Shown in pieces: positions 1 through 10,029 of a DNA stretch of 19,064 nt. Under the pieces are notes generated by a model, which worked only from the letters and a program-made list of their open reading frames with translations, was not told the origin of the DNA and ran no database searches. Numbering within the stretch: the stretch's first letter is position 1; every line of letters starts with the position of its first letter. A program made the position numbers and the translations under genes. This DNA is from Pseudomonadota bacterium (GTDB taxonomy: Bacteria; Pseudomonadota; Gammaproteobacteria; Burkholderiales; Burkholderiaceae): positions 1-19,064 of the forward strand of contig JAEZQX010000338.1 in NCBI GenBank assembly GCA_023441105.1. The letters run 5' to 3'.

Positions 1-337
1 CCAGTACCCAGGGCGTGGGCGGGGCGAGTCCTGCATCGGCAAGCAGGTCGTCGACCGACACGCCACGCCAGCGGGTATCGAAGCGGCTCCACTGCGTCAC
101 GCAGTGGATGTCGCGGACGACCTCGGACATCGGCAGGCGGTTGAAGGCCTCCCAGTCCCATGCCTTCACCGGCCGCGGTCCGACGCGCAGCATGAAGCGC
201 CATTGCGCCAGGTCGACGCGCGGCGTCGGCCCTGCGGACAATACCGGAAAATCCTCGCTCAGGTACTGGCCCGGCGGCAGCCTCCCGGCTTGCGTTGCCG
301 GGGACCTGCGCTTGCCGGTGAATCCGCGGGTTGCCAT
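1..337 (-). CDS. Sulfite-oxidase-like molybdopterin oxidoreductase, N-terminal part (runs off the left edge)
   Basis: The gene reads leftwards off the window; 112 residues are visible out of roughly 200 usual for this small single-domain family. The visible part starts MATRGFTGKRR and continues with the early family signature LPPGQYL..DFPVLSAGPTP. The signature DIHCVTQWSRFDTRWRGVSV lies at residues 76-95. Cys79 in it corresponds to the cysteine that ligates molybdenum in sulfite oxidase/YedY-type enzymes. The ATG at 337 is preceded by AAGGAG at 8 nt, which fixes the start. By family these enzymes carry a Mo-pterin cofactor and reduce or oxidise small substrates; the substrate cannot be told from sequence. 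No export signal is seen at the N-terminus, suggesting a cytoplasmic protein. It lies 54 nt downstream of the LysE gene and is probably cotranscribed with it. Confidence 0.85.
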   Translation of the reverse strand, partial: MATRGFTGKRRSPATQAGRLPPGQYLSEDFPVLSAGPTPRVDLAQWRFMLRVGPRPVKAWDWEAFNRLPMSEVVRDIHCVTQWSRFDTRWRGVSVDDLLADAGLAPPTPWVL

Positions 338-391
338 CGAGCCTGCTCCTTAAGCGCTGCTTCCGCACGCAGCCAATCCATTTCCCACACC

Positions 392-1030
392 TCAGGCCTT
401 GCCGCGCTCCTCGAAGGCGAGTCGCACGGCCAGGGCTGCCAACACCAAGCCCATCAGGTAACGCTGCGCCAGCAGCCCGCCGCGGTTGCGGCCGAACCAG
501 CCGGCAATGCCGGCCGCCGACAAGGCGATCAGCAGGTTCACCGTGAAGCTCACCGCGATCTGCACGCAGCCGAGCGTCACGCTCTGCAGGAACACCGAGC
601 CGTGGTCCGGCACGATGAACTGCGGGAAGATCGCCAGGTAGAAGACGGCGATCTTCGGGTTCAGCAGGTTGGTGAGGAAGCCCATCAGGAACAGCCTGCG
701 CGGCCCATCCGGCGGCAGCTGCCGCGCCTCGAACGGCGAGGCCGCACCGGGGCGCACGGCCTGCCAGGCGAGCCACAGCAGGTAGATGGCGCCCGCCCAC
801 TTCAGCAGCTCGTACGCCAGGGGGATGGCCAGGAACAGTGCCGACAGCCCCGCTGCCGCCGCGAACATGTGCACCAGGAAGCCGGCTACGACGCCGCACA
901 GCGAGATCACGCCGGCGCGTCGACCCTGGCAGACGGAACGCGAGATCAGGTAGATCATGTTCGGCCCCGGCGTGAGCACCATCAGCAGCGCCGCACCGGC
1001 AAACAGCAGGAGGTTGTCGTGCGCGATCAT
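392..1030 (-). CDS. LysE/RhtB family amino-acid exporter
   Basis: An inner-membrane protein of 212 residues, the usual size for the LysE/RhtB superfamily, built of about six hydrophobic segments. The diagnostic first helix NLLLFAGAALLMVLTPGPN contains the conserved P-G-P-N turn and is followed by MIYLISRS. A second strongly hydrophobic block around GVVAGFLVHMFAAAAGLSAL and a segment containing GFLTNLLNPKIAVFYLAIFPQF are also typical. Such proteins export amino acids or related metabolites using the proton gradient; the substrate is not predictable here. I chose ATG at 1030 because the family normally begins just before this first helix. A TTG at 1039 is in frame and would add three residues; neither start has a strong ribosome site. 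The gene follows the dehydrogenase by only 12 nt, so the two are probably one transcript. Confidence 0.88.
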   Translation of the reverse strand: MIAHDNLLLFAGAALLMVLTPGPNMIYLISRSVCQGRRAGVISLCGVVAGFLVHMFAAAAGLSALFLAIPLAYELLKWAGAIYLLWLAWQAVRPGAASPFEARQLPPDGPRRLFLMGFLTNLLNPKIAVFYLAIFPQFIVPDHGSVFLQSVTLGCVQIAVSFTVNLLIALSAAGIAGWFGRNRGGLLAQRYLMGLVLAALAVRLAFEERGKA

Positions 1031-1042
1031 CGCCGGCAACGG

Positions 1043-2002
1043 TCAGGCCTGGCCGAGGACACGGATCGGCTTGCCTTCCCTCCAGGCGAGGATGGCCGCC
1101 AGCGCGTTGCGGTAGAAGGCAGTCATGTTCTCCGGCGTCACGTAGCCAAGATGCGGCGTCAGGACCAGGTTGTCGAGACCGCGCAGCGGATCGTCGGCCG
1201 GCAGCGGCTCGCGACGGAACACGTCGAGCCCTGCCCCGGCGATCCAGCGCTCCCGCAACGCCTCCTCCAGGGCCCCCGGCTCGATCAGCTCGGCGCGGGC
1301 GGTGTTGACCAGGAAGGCGCCCGGCTTCATCGAGCGCAGGTGCGCGCGGCGGACGATGGCGCTGGTCTCGGGCACGTGCACCAGATGCAGGCTCACCACG
1401 TCGGACTCGCGGAACAAGGTCTCGAAGTCCACGCCCTGCGCCCCCGCCTGGGCGGCGCGTTCGGCGCCGAGGTTGCGGTTCCAGGCGCGCACCTGCATGC
1501 CGAACGCCGCGCCGATGCGCGCGACCTGCGTCCCCAGGTGCCCGAGGCCGACGATGCCGAGGCACTTGCCGGCCAGCAGGCTGGGCATCGCCGTCTGCCA
1601 GCGGCCCTGCGTCACCGCCTGGTGCTCCTGCGGGATGCGCTTGGCCAAGGCCAGGATCAGCGCCCAGGCAAGCTCCGCCGGCGCCGAACCGGACGCGTCA
1701 CCCGGCGCGCCGCAGACCATGATGCCGCGCCTGCGGCAGGCCTCGAGGTCGATGGACGCGTTGCGCATGCCGGTGGTGACCAGCAGCCGCAGGTTCGGCA
1801 GGCGGTGCAGCAGGCTCGCCGGAAAGCGCGTGCGTTCGCGCATGGCGACGATGACATCGTAGGGCTCGAACATGCGCTGTCGCTCATCCTCGGAGTCCAG
1901 CGGCTCGTGCAGCACGCGCAGCTCGGTCGCCGGCGGCAGCCGGTCCCAGCCCGCGGCCTGTTCGGCGACATGGAGGTAGTCGTCCAGGATCAGCACCTTC
2001 AT
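1043..2002 (-). CDS. D-isomer-specific 2-hydroxyacid dehydrogenase (NAD-dependent)
   Basis: The 319-residue protein has the full two-domain layout of D-2-hydroxyacid dehydrogenases. The Rossmann nucleotide-binding turn GLGHLG is at 152-157. It is followed about 18 residues later by WNRN, without the aspartate typical of strict NAD binding at the strand end. The catalytic triad is present: Arg236 in NTARAEL, Glu265 in FRREPLP and His284 in TPHLGYVT. The family reversibly oxidises D-2-hydroxy acids to 2-keto acids; closest in style are phosphoglycerate-dehydrogenase-like members of unknown substrate. The ATG at 2002 starts MKVLILDD, the expected first beta strand. The frame stays open further upstream, but that stretch reads through non-conserved sequence and overlaps the divergent EthD gene, so I rejected it. 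First gene of a probable operon with the LysE exporter. Confidence 0.9.
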   Translation of the reverse strand: MKVLILDDYLHVAEQAAGWDRLPPATELRVLHEPLDSEDERQRMFEPYDVIVAMRERTRFPASLLHRLPNLRLLVTTGMRNASIDLEACRRRGIMVCGAPGDASGSAPAELAWALILALAKRIPQEHQAVTQGRWQTAMPSLLAGKCLGIVGLGHLGTQVARIGAAFGMQVRAWNRNLGAERAAQAGAQGVDFETLFRESDVVSLHLVHVPETSAIVRRAHLRSMKPGAFLVNTARAELIEPGALEEALRERWIAGAGLDVFRREPLPADDPLRGLDNLVLTPHLGYVTPENMTAFYRNALAAILAWREGKPIRVLGQA

Positions 2003-2017
2003 GCTGCCGATGGTACG

Positions 2018-2041
2018 ACGAAGGGACGAAGGGACGAATGG
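2018..2041. repeat. 8-bp tandem repeat, three copies
   Basis: ACGAAGGG, ACGAAGGG and ACGAATGG follow each other directly, 16 nt upstream of the dehydrogenase start and inside the divergent intergenic region. A related GAGGGACGAAAC occurs at 6914-6925. Whether it is a regulatory element or simple slippage is not decidable here. Confidence 0.6.
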
Positions 2042-2099
2042 CGAACCGGCGAGTGCCGGCGAGGAGCTCACGTCGACCCGGGTCTCTTGCACGGCCCCG

Positions 2100-2121
2100 C
2101 CTGCATCAGGCAGGATGCAGG
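2100..2121. promoter_or_regulatory. Perfect 8-bp inverted repeat upstream of the EthD gene
   Basis: CCTGCATC at 2100-2107 and GATGCAGG at 2114-2121 are exact reverse complements separated by AGGCAG. The dyad lies 46 nt upstream of the EthD-family start, within the divergent intergenic region. Position and symmetry suit an operator. It could also form an mRNA hairpin; no T-run follows, so a terminator is unlikely. Confidence 0.35.
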
Positions 2122-2167
2122 TTCGCCGCCGAACCCACTGCGGCGTCCCTGCAATCGAGGAGACGAG

Positions 2168-2488
2168 ATGATCAAGGTCAGCGTGATGTACCCCAACACC
2201 CCGGGCGCCCGGTTCGACCATGACTACTACCGCGACAAGCACATGCCGCTGGTCAAGAGCAGGATGGGCGACCACTGCAAGTACTACACGGTCGACAAGG
2301 GCATCGCCGGCGGCGAGCCGGGCGCACCCGCCACCTACGTGGGCATGTGCCACATCTTCTGCGATTCGGTGGATGCCTTCCAGGCCGGCTTCGGTCCGCA
2401 CGCCGGCGAGATCCTGGGCGACATCCAGAACTACACCGACCTCAGCCCGGTCATCCAGATCAGCGAGGTGGTGGTGGGCCTTCCCTAG
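2168..2488 (+). CDS. EthD family protein (small dimeric alpha-beta barrel)
   Basis: A 106-residue protein starting MIKVSVMYPNTPGARFDHDY, with DKHMPLV shortly after. This N-terminal pattern (short beta strand, then Y..KHMPLV) is the mark of the EthD family in the dimeric ferredoxin-like alpha+beta barrel fold. Length matches the usual 95-110 residues. EthD proteins accompany degradative or ether-cleaving systems in some bacteria, but the biochemical role of most members is unknown. The start is well supported by GAGGAG 5 nt upstream of the ATG at 2168. It is divergent from the hydroxyacid dehydrogenase and converges on the toxin gene with only 7 nt between stop codons, leaving no room for a conventional terminator. 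Confidence 0.88.
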   Translation: MIKVSVMYPNTPGARFDHDYYRDKHMPLVKSRMGDHCKYYTVDKGIAGGEPGAPATYVGMCHIFCDSVDAFQAGFGPHAGEILGDIQNYTDLSPVIQISEVVVGLP

Positions 2489-2495
2489 TCCAGGA

Positions 2496-2933
2496 TCAGG
2501 CCTCGCTCGCCTGGGCGCGCAGCGGATTTACCACTCGGACAGTGCCGTACGACTGTCCATGGGACAGGTCTTCAGAGTACAGAACTCCTGCGCCAGAGAC
2601 CTGTGCTGCGCGAATCACGAGGGCGTCCCAGAACGAGATTCGATACCGTGCCTCGAGATCGAGCGCCTCCAGGATCGACTCGCCGTCATTGACGACGACG
2701 TGCCACTTCAGGTAGTCGGCGACGATCTCGCCTGTCGTTCTGGCGTCGAGCGGCCGACCCGCCTTGCGGCGCAAGTTGACGGAAAATTCCTGCAGGACCT
2801 GCGTACTCAGGACGCCGGTCCGGGTTCGCCACAACTCCTCCACGATCGTCCTTGCGCGCTCGTGCTTGGTCCCTGCCGACACGTCGTGGGCATACATGAG
2901 GATACTGGTATCGACGAAGTACCTATCGCTCAT
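2496..2933 (-). CDS. vapC: PIN-domain toxin of a VapBC-type toxin-antitoxin pair
   Basis: The 145-residue protein is a complete PIN domain. The acidic metal-binding positions expected of the fold are visible: Asp8 in YFVDTSILMYAHD, Glu49 in QVLQEFSVNL, Asp103 in FWDALVIRAA and Asp122 in YSEDLSHG. PIN toxins of VapC type are Mg/Mn-dependent ribonucleases that stop translation by cutting specific RNAs; the target cannot be read from sequence. The ATG at 2933 overlaps the end of the antitoxin gene by 11 nt, the classic arrangement that couples toxin synthesis to antitoxin synthesis. The frame remains open upstream but only through the antitoxin gene. All catalytic residues are intact, so the toxin is probably functional. 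Symbol given by family, not by close orthology. Confidence 0.87.
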   Translation of the reverse strand: MSDRYFVDTSILMYAHDVSAGTKHERARTIVEELWRTRTGVLSTQVLQEFSVNLRRKAGRPLDARTTGEIVADYLKWHVVVNDGESILEALDLEARYRISFWDALVIRAAQVSGAGVLYSEDLSHGQSYGTVRVVNPLRAQASEA

Positions 2934-3156
2934 GGAGTTCGTCGCGGGACTTCGGCGGCGTCCATTGGAGGTCGAGACCATCACGAAGTCGCGCGAGGGC
3001 GCGCCGACGAGCCTGGTCGAAAGCCTTGCGTTCACGCACGATTGCTTCCAGCCGGTCGGCAAGAAGGGCACTGATCGACCGCCCCTCTTCGGCGGCAACC
3101 ACGCGGGCTTCTCGAAGCAAATCCGCGTCGAGTTTCAGGGTGACGTTGGTTTTCAT
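2923..3156 (-). CDS. vapB: Ribbon-helix-helix antitoxin partner of the PIN toxin
   Basis: A 77-residue protein starting MKTNVTLKLDADLLREARV, followed by EEGRSISALLADRLEAIV. The basic beta strand and two helices in residues 1-45 match ribbon-helix-helix (CopG/MetJ-fold) DNA-binding antitoxins. The charged C-terminal tail (ERKAFDQARRRALARLRDGL..) would wrap the toxin. I chose ATG at 3156. An in-frame ATG at 3192 would place the start inside the operator palindrome and add 12 residues not expected for the fold. Together with the overlapping toxin gene it forms a two-gene operon, expected to be self-repressed through the inverted repeat at 3169-3200. Confidence 0.85.
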   Translation of the reverse strand: MKTNVTLKLDADLLREARVVAAEEGRSISALLADRLEAIVRERKAFDQARRRALARLRDGLDLQWTPPKSRDELHER

Positions 3157-3168
3157 GAGCCCAGCTGG

Positions 3169-3200
3169 CACGTGAAATAGGTGCTGCACCATTTTACGTG
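3169..3200. promoter_or_regulatory. Inverted-repeat operator of the toxin-antitoxin operon
   Basis: The outer arms CACGTGAAATA (3169-3179) and ATTTTACGTG (3191-3200) are complementary apart from one mismatch and one extra base. The core GGTGCTGCACC (3180-3190) is itself symmetric. On the minus strand the outer arm contains TAAAAT (complement of 3191-3196), a good -10 hexamer, so a bound repressor would cover the promoter. The element begins 12 nt upstream of the antitoxin ATG. Autoregulation by the VapB-VapC complex is the established mode for such operons; binding here is inferred. Confidence 0.7.
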
Positions 3201-3250
3201 CGAAGCCCCACGGCGATCAGCCTGCGGTCCTGTCCGGTAAGCGGATCAGC

Positions 3251-3278
3251 TTGGCGTCCACTACTGTATTAATATACA
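3251..3278 (+). promoter_or_regulatory. Probable sigma-70 promoter of dnaE2
   Basis: TTGGCG at 3251-3256 and TATACA at 3273-3278 are separated by 16 nt and lie across the LexA box. This predicts a leader of about 50 nt. Each hexamer matches four of six consensus bases, so the call rests mainly on the overlap with the LexA site. Confidence 0.45.
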
Positions 3279-3279
3279 G
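3264..3279. promoter_or_regulatory. LexA (SOS) box upstream of dnaE2
   Basis: CTGTATTAATATACAG matches the gammaproteobacterial LexA consensus CTGT-N8-ACAG exactly, with an AT-only centre. The symmetry extends one base further on each side (A...T). It stands 57 nt before the dnaE2 ATG. It overlaps a plausible -10 TATACA (3273-3278) positioned 16 nt after TTGGCG (3251-3256), so LexA bound here would block transcription until DNA damage. Confidence 0.88.
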
Positions 3280-3336
3280 TGCCAACGATAGAGCTGCCCC
3301 TGCGTTCCGCCGCCTTCGGCGCAACGCGCCTTCGCG

Positions 3337-6630
<3,294 letters not shown>

Positions 6631-6663
6631 ATCCCCCCTTGGCGCGCTTCGCCGCCCTACCCC

Positions 6664-6694
6664 CCTTACTGACGCGCGGAGCGCTTCAGTAAGG
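6664..6694. other. Strong hairpin downstream of dnaE2 (possible bidirectional terminator or REP-like element)
   Basis: Arms 6664-6677 and 6681-6694 (CCTTACTGACGCGC / GCGCTTCAGTAAGG) form a 14-bp stem with a single C/T mismatch and a GGA loop. It lies 33 nt after the dnaE2 stop. There is no T-run, so a classical intrinsic terminator is doubtful. Its sharpness and its position against the repeat pair beginning at 6694 suggest part of a dispersed intergenic repeat. Confidence 0.5.
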
Positions 6695-6795
6695 AGGGCG
6701 CCGCCAGAGGCCGGGCGAAGCCCGATCCTCGGCGGCTGCTGGGTGTGCGGCGGTCAGGCTTGCGGCGGTTGAGGCCGGGCTTGGCAGAATGGCAC
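6694..6795. repeat. Intergenic direct repeat, copy 1
   Basis: Begins GAGGGCGCCG and ends GGCAC. It shares an ordered set of blocks with the copy at 6810-6913: GGCGCCG, GAGGCCGGGC/GCGGCCGGGC, GCTGGGTGTG, TTGAGGCCGG and TGG-CA. The unit contains CGGGC-GAA-GCCCG, a small hairpin that is also kept in copy 2 with a changed loop. No coding capacity is recognisable. Confidence 0.65.
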
Positions 6796-6809
6796 CCGAT
6801 GCCGGGGAC

Positions 6810-6913
6810 GAGGGGGCGCCGGCAGCGGCCGGGCAAAGCCCGTTCCGCGCCGGCCGCTGGGTGTGTGGCGATGAGTGGTGCGGAGATTGAGGCCGGATTT
6901 GGCTGAGTGGCAC
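6810..6913. repeat. Intergenic direct repeat, copy 2 (runs towards aceK)
   Basis: A diverged second copy about 116 bp downstream of copy 1. It carries the same blocks, including CGGGC-AAA-GCCCG, CGCTGGGTGTGTGG and TTGAGGCCGGATTTGGC. Between 6631 and 6973 no gene is supported; the stretch holds the hairpin, the two repeat copies and the presumed aceK leader. Confidence 0.65.
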
Positions 6914-6973
6914 GAGGGACGAAACGGGAAGGTCGTGGATACAGGTACGGATGAGGTTGAGGCACTGGATTCG

Positions 6974-8737
6974 GTGAGCGGGGCGGCGGCGGCGCGCTCG
7001 GGCGATCCGCTGCCGGATGCCATCGCCGGGACGATGCTGGCCGGCTTCGACCGCCACTACGCGCTCTTTCGCTACAACGCGCAGCAGGCCAAGGCCTGCT
7101 TCGAGGCGGGCGACTGGCACGGCATCCGCCGGCTGGCCCGCGAGCGGATCACCTTCTACGACCAGCGGGTGCGCGAGGCGGTGCAGACCCTGCGCCGGGA
7201 ATTCAGTGCCGGCGACTTGCGCGATGCGATGTGGGCGACGGTCAAGCGCCGCTACGTGGCGCTGCTGGCCGAACACAAGCAACCCGAGCTGGCGGAGACC
7301 TTCTTCAATACCGTCAGCACCAAGATCCTCGACCGCCGCTACTTCCACAACGACTTCATCTTCGTGCGGCCGGGCGTGGCCACCGATTACCTGGACTCGT
7401 CGCCGCCTTCGTTCCGTTCCTACTACCCCGCCGAGGGCGGCTGGGAGAAGGCATTTCGCCAGATCATCATCGACCTCGGCCTGGCCTGCGCCTACCAGGA
7501 CATCGACCGCGACCTCGGCTTCGTCCTCGCCGCCGGCCGCCGCCTCCTGAAATCCGACTTCGCGCCGGCCAGCGACTGCCAGATCAACGTCCTGCGCTCG
7601 CTGTTCTTCAGGAACAAGGCGGCCTACCTGCTCGGCCGCCTGGTCAACGACGGCGAAGTCGAGCCGTTCGCGATCCCGATCCTGCGCGACCAGCGCGGGC
7701 AGCTGTACCTGGACACGGTGCTGTTCGGCACCGAGCGCATCGAGGCGCTGTTCAACTTCTCGCGCGCCTACTTCATGGTCGACATGGAAACGCCCTCGGC
7801 CTGCGTCCGCTTCCTGCAGACCCTGATGCCGACCAAGCCGCAGTCCGAGCTCTACACCATGCTCGGCCTGCACAAGCAGGGCAAGACCCTGTTCTACCGC
7901 GACCTGCTGCAGCACCTGCGTCATTCCACCGATCGCTTCATCGTCGCTCCGGGCATCGAGGGGCTGGTGATGGGCGTCTTCACCCTGCCCTCCTTTCCGT
8001 TCGTCTTCAAGTTCATCAAGGACCGGCGGCGCAAGGACGTGTCCCGGGAACACGTCGAAGGCCGCTACCAGCTGGTCAAGGCGCACGACCGCGTCGGCCG
8101 GATGGCCGATTCCTGGGAATATTCCGACGTGCCGTTTCCCAAGGACCGGCTGGATCCGGCGCTGCTGGAGGAGCTCCGCCAGTCGGCCCCGTCGCTGCTC
8201 GAGGACGAGGGCGAGCGGCTGGTGCTGCGCCACCTCTATATCGAGCGCCGGATGGTGCCGCTCAACATCTACCTGGAGGAGGCTGACGAAGACGAGCGCG
8301 ACCGGGCACTGCGCGAATACGGCCAGGCGATCAAGGAGATGGTGGCGGCCAACATCTTCCCGGGCGACATGCTCTACAAGAACTTCGGCGTCACCCGCCA
8401 GGGCCGTGTCGTCTTCTACGACTACGACGAGGTGGCCTATCTCACCGAATGCAACTTCCGCCAGGTCCCGCCCGCGCGGACGCCGGAGGACGAGATGGCC
8501 GCCGAGCCCTGGTATCCGATCGGTCCGCACGATGTCTTTCCGGAAGAGTTCGGCACCTTCCTGCTCGGCAATCCGAAGATCCGCGGCCCGTTCCTGCGCT
8601 ATCACGCCGACCTGCTGACGGTCGACTACTGGCAGTCGCGCCAGGCGCGGATCCGGGCAGGGCTGCTGGAAGACGTCTTCCCCTACCCCGATAGCCTGCG
8701 CTTCCGCGGGCAATCCCAGGCCATGGCGTTACCATGA
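6974..8737 (+). CDS. aceK: Isocitrate dehydrogenase kinase/phosphatase AceK
   Basis: A bifunctional enzyme that phosphorylates and dephosphorylates isocitrate dehydrogenase, switching carbon between the TCA cycle and the glyoxylate bypass. The 587-residue product compares with about 578 in E. coli. Family landmarks are the regulatory N-terminal helical domain (GFDRHYALFRYNAQQAK), the kinase-like glycine loop APGIEGLVMGVFTLPSFPF from residue 325, and Lys346 in FVFKFIKD. YQLVKAHDRVGRMADSWEY follows, and the catalytic segment NFGVTRQGRVVFYDYDE has Asp483 and Asp485. The start is uncertain. I chose GTG 6974, with GAGG 11 nt upstream, because it best matches family length. In-frame GTG codons at 6935 and 6875 would add 13 or 33 residues, the latter coming from repeat sequence. 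No isocitrate lyase or malate synthase gene is in the window. Confidence 0.95.
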   Translation: MSGAAAARSGDPLPDAIAGTMLAGFDRHYALFRYNAQQAKACFEAGDWHGIRRLARERITFYDQRVREAVQTLRREFSAGDLRDAMWATVKRRYVALLAEHKQPELAETFFNTVSTKILDRRYFHNDFIFVRPGVATDYLDSSPPSFRSYYPAEGGWEKAFRQIIIDLGLACAYQDIDRDLGFVLAAGRRLLKSDFAPASDCQINVLRSLFFRNKAAYLLGRLVNDGEVEPFAIPILRDQRGQLYLDTVLFGTERIEALFNFSRAYFMVDMETPSACVRFLQTLMPTKPQSELYTMLGLHKQGKTLFYRDLLQHLRHSTDRFIVAPGIEGLVMGVFTLPSFPFVFKFIKDRRRKDVSREHVEGRYQLVKAHDRVGRMADSWEYSDVPFPKDRLDPALLEELRQSAPSLLEDEGERLVLRHLYIERRMVPLNIYLEEADEDERDRALREYGQAIKEMVAANIFPGDMLYKNFGVTRQGRVVFYDYDEVAYLTECNFRQVPPARTPEDEMAAEPWYPIGPHDVFPEEFGTFLLGNPKIRGPFLRYHADLLTVDYWQSRQARIRAGLLEDVFPYPDSLRFRGQSQAMALP

Positions 8738-8815
8738 AACCCTGAGCGGCGGTGCGGCGGCAGCGGCTGCTTCGCCCGCTGCGCCACGGCCTCTGAACAG
8801 ACTGGAGAAATCGAC

Positions 8816-10012
8816 ATGGAAGATCCGATCGTCATCGTCTCGGCCGCGCGCACCCCGGTGGGCGGCATGATGGGCGAGCTCTCGGGGCTCGCCGCCACCG
8901 ACCTCGGCGCAACCGCCATCCGCGCCGCCGTCGAGCGCGCCGGACTGCAGCCGGCCCAGGTGCAGGAAGTGATCATGGGCTGCGTGCTGCCTGCCGGCCT
9001 CGGCCAGGCGCCGGCGCGCCAGGCGCTGCTCAAGGCAGGGCTGCAACCCGCCACCGGCGCCACCACCATCAACAAGGTGTGCGGCGCGGGCATGAAGGCC
9101 GCCATGCTGGGCCACGACCTGATCCTGGCGGGCAGCCAGGAGGTGGTCGTCGCCGGCGGCATGGAGAGCATGAGCAACGCCCCCTACCTGATGCTCAAGG
9201 GCCGTGGCGGCTACCGCTACGGCCATTCGACGCTGTTCGACCACATGGCCTACGACGGCCTCGAGGATGCCTACGACAAGATGCCCAACGGCGGCGGCAA
9301 GTCGATGGGCACCTTCGCCGAGGACTGCGCCGCCAAATACGAGTTCAGCCGCGAGGCGCAGGACAAGTACGCCATCGAATCGTCGCGCCGCGCGCGCGCC
9401 GCCAATGAGGATGGTTCGTTCAAGTGGGAGATGGCGGCGGTCACCGTCAGCGGCCGCAAGGGCGAGACGACGATCGAGCGCGACGAGGCGCCCTTCAAGG
9501 TGAACCCGGAGAAGATCCCGACCTTGAAGCCGGCGTTCCGCAAGGATGGCACGGTGACCGCGGCCAGCTCGTCGTCGATCTCGGACGGCGCCGCGGCGGT
9601 GGTGCTGATGCGCCGCTCCATGGCCGACAAGCTCGGCGTCAAGCCGATCGCCACCATCGCCGGGCACGCCACCCACTCGCAGGAGCCGCAATGGTTCACC
9701 ACCGCCCCGGTGGGTGCCATCGAGAAGCTCTACCGCAAGACCGGCTGGAACACCGGCAGCGTCGACCTGTTCGAGATCAACGAAGCCTTCGCGGTGGTGG
9801 CGATGGCGGCGATGAAGGAACACGACATCCCGCACGACCGGATCAACATCCACGGCGGCGCGGTGGCGCTGGGCCATCCGATCGGCGCCTCCGGCGCCCG
9901 GCTGATCGTGACGCTGCTCGGCGCGTTGCGCAAGACCGGCGGCAAGCGGGGCGTCGCCTCGCTGTGCATCGGCGGCGGCGAGGCCACGGCCATCGCCGTC
10001 GAGATGGCCTGA
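8816..10012 (+). CDS. Acetyl-CoA C-acyltransferase (thiolase)
   Basis: A 398-residue thiolase of normal length. It cleaves 3-ketoacyl-CoA with CoA to give acetyl-CoA, or condenses two acetyl-CoA. All catalytic elements are visible: nucleophile Cys89 in TTINKVCGAGMKAA, the NEAFA block, His354 in VALGHPIGASGAR and Cys384 in SLCIGGGEA. The start MEDPIVIVSAARTPVGG is the standard thiolase N-terminus, and GGAGA 7 nt upstream supports it. It heads a five-gene cluster with small gaps, so a role in acyl-CoA degradation is likely. Biosynthetic (PhaA-like) and degradative (FadA/AtoB-like) members cannot be separated by eye. Confidence 0.93.
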   Translation: MEDPIVIVSAARTPVGGMMGELSGLAATDLGATAIRAAVERAGLQPAQVQEVIMGCVLPAGLGQAPARQALLKAGLQPATGATTINKVCGAGMKAAMLGHDLILAGSQEVVVAGGMESMSNAPYLMLKGRGGYRYGHSTLFDHMAYDGLEDAYDKMPNGGGKSMGTFAEDCAAKYEFSREAQDKYAIESSRRARAANEDGSFKWEMAAVTVSGRKGETTIERDEAPFKVNPEKIPTLKPAFRKDGTVTAASSSSISDGAAAVVLMRRSMADKLGVKPIATIAGHATHSQEPQWFTTAPVGAIEKLYRKTGWNTGSVDLFEINEAFAVVAMAAMKEHDIPHDRINIHGGAVALGHPIGASGARLIVTLLGALRKTGGKRGVASLCIGGGEATAIAVEMA

Positions 10013-10029
10013 CGGAGGCCAGGTCTGGC

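Noticed and set aside
104..2167. Long plus-strand open frame running into the EthD gene
   Set aside because: Its sequence before 2168 is Arg/Gln/His-rich and lies antisense to the LysE and dehydrogenase genes, which have clear motifs. Only the last 106 codons are real.
2003..2401. N-terminal extension of the hydroxyacid dehydrogenase
   Set aside because: It would overlap the EthD gene antisense, and family members start at MKVLILDD.
3279..3336. Short peptide frame between the LexA box and dnaE2 as a leader peptide or ImuB remnant
   Set aside because: It starts with GTG inside the LexA box, continues in another frame into dnaE2 and shows no ImuB motif.
6875..6973. Longer aceK starting at GTG 6875
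   Set aside because: The first residues would come from the intergenic repeat, and the family N-terminus aligns best with a start near 6974.
8760..8782. Hairpin GCAGCGG / CCGCTGC between aceK and the thiolase gene as a terminator
   Set aside because: A 7-bp stem with a 9-nt loop and no T-run in GC-rich DNA is expected by chance.
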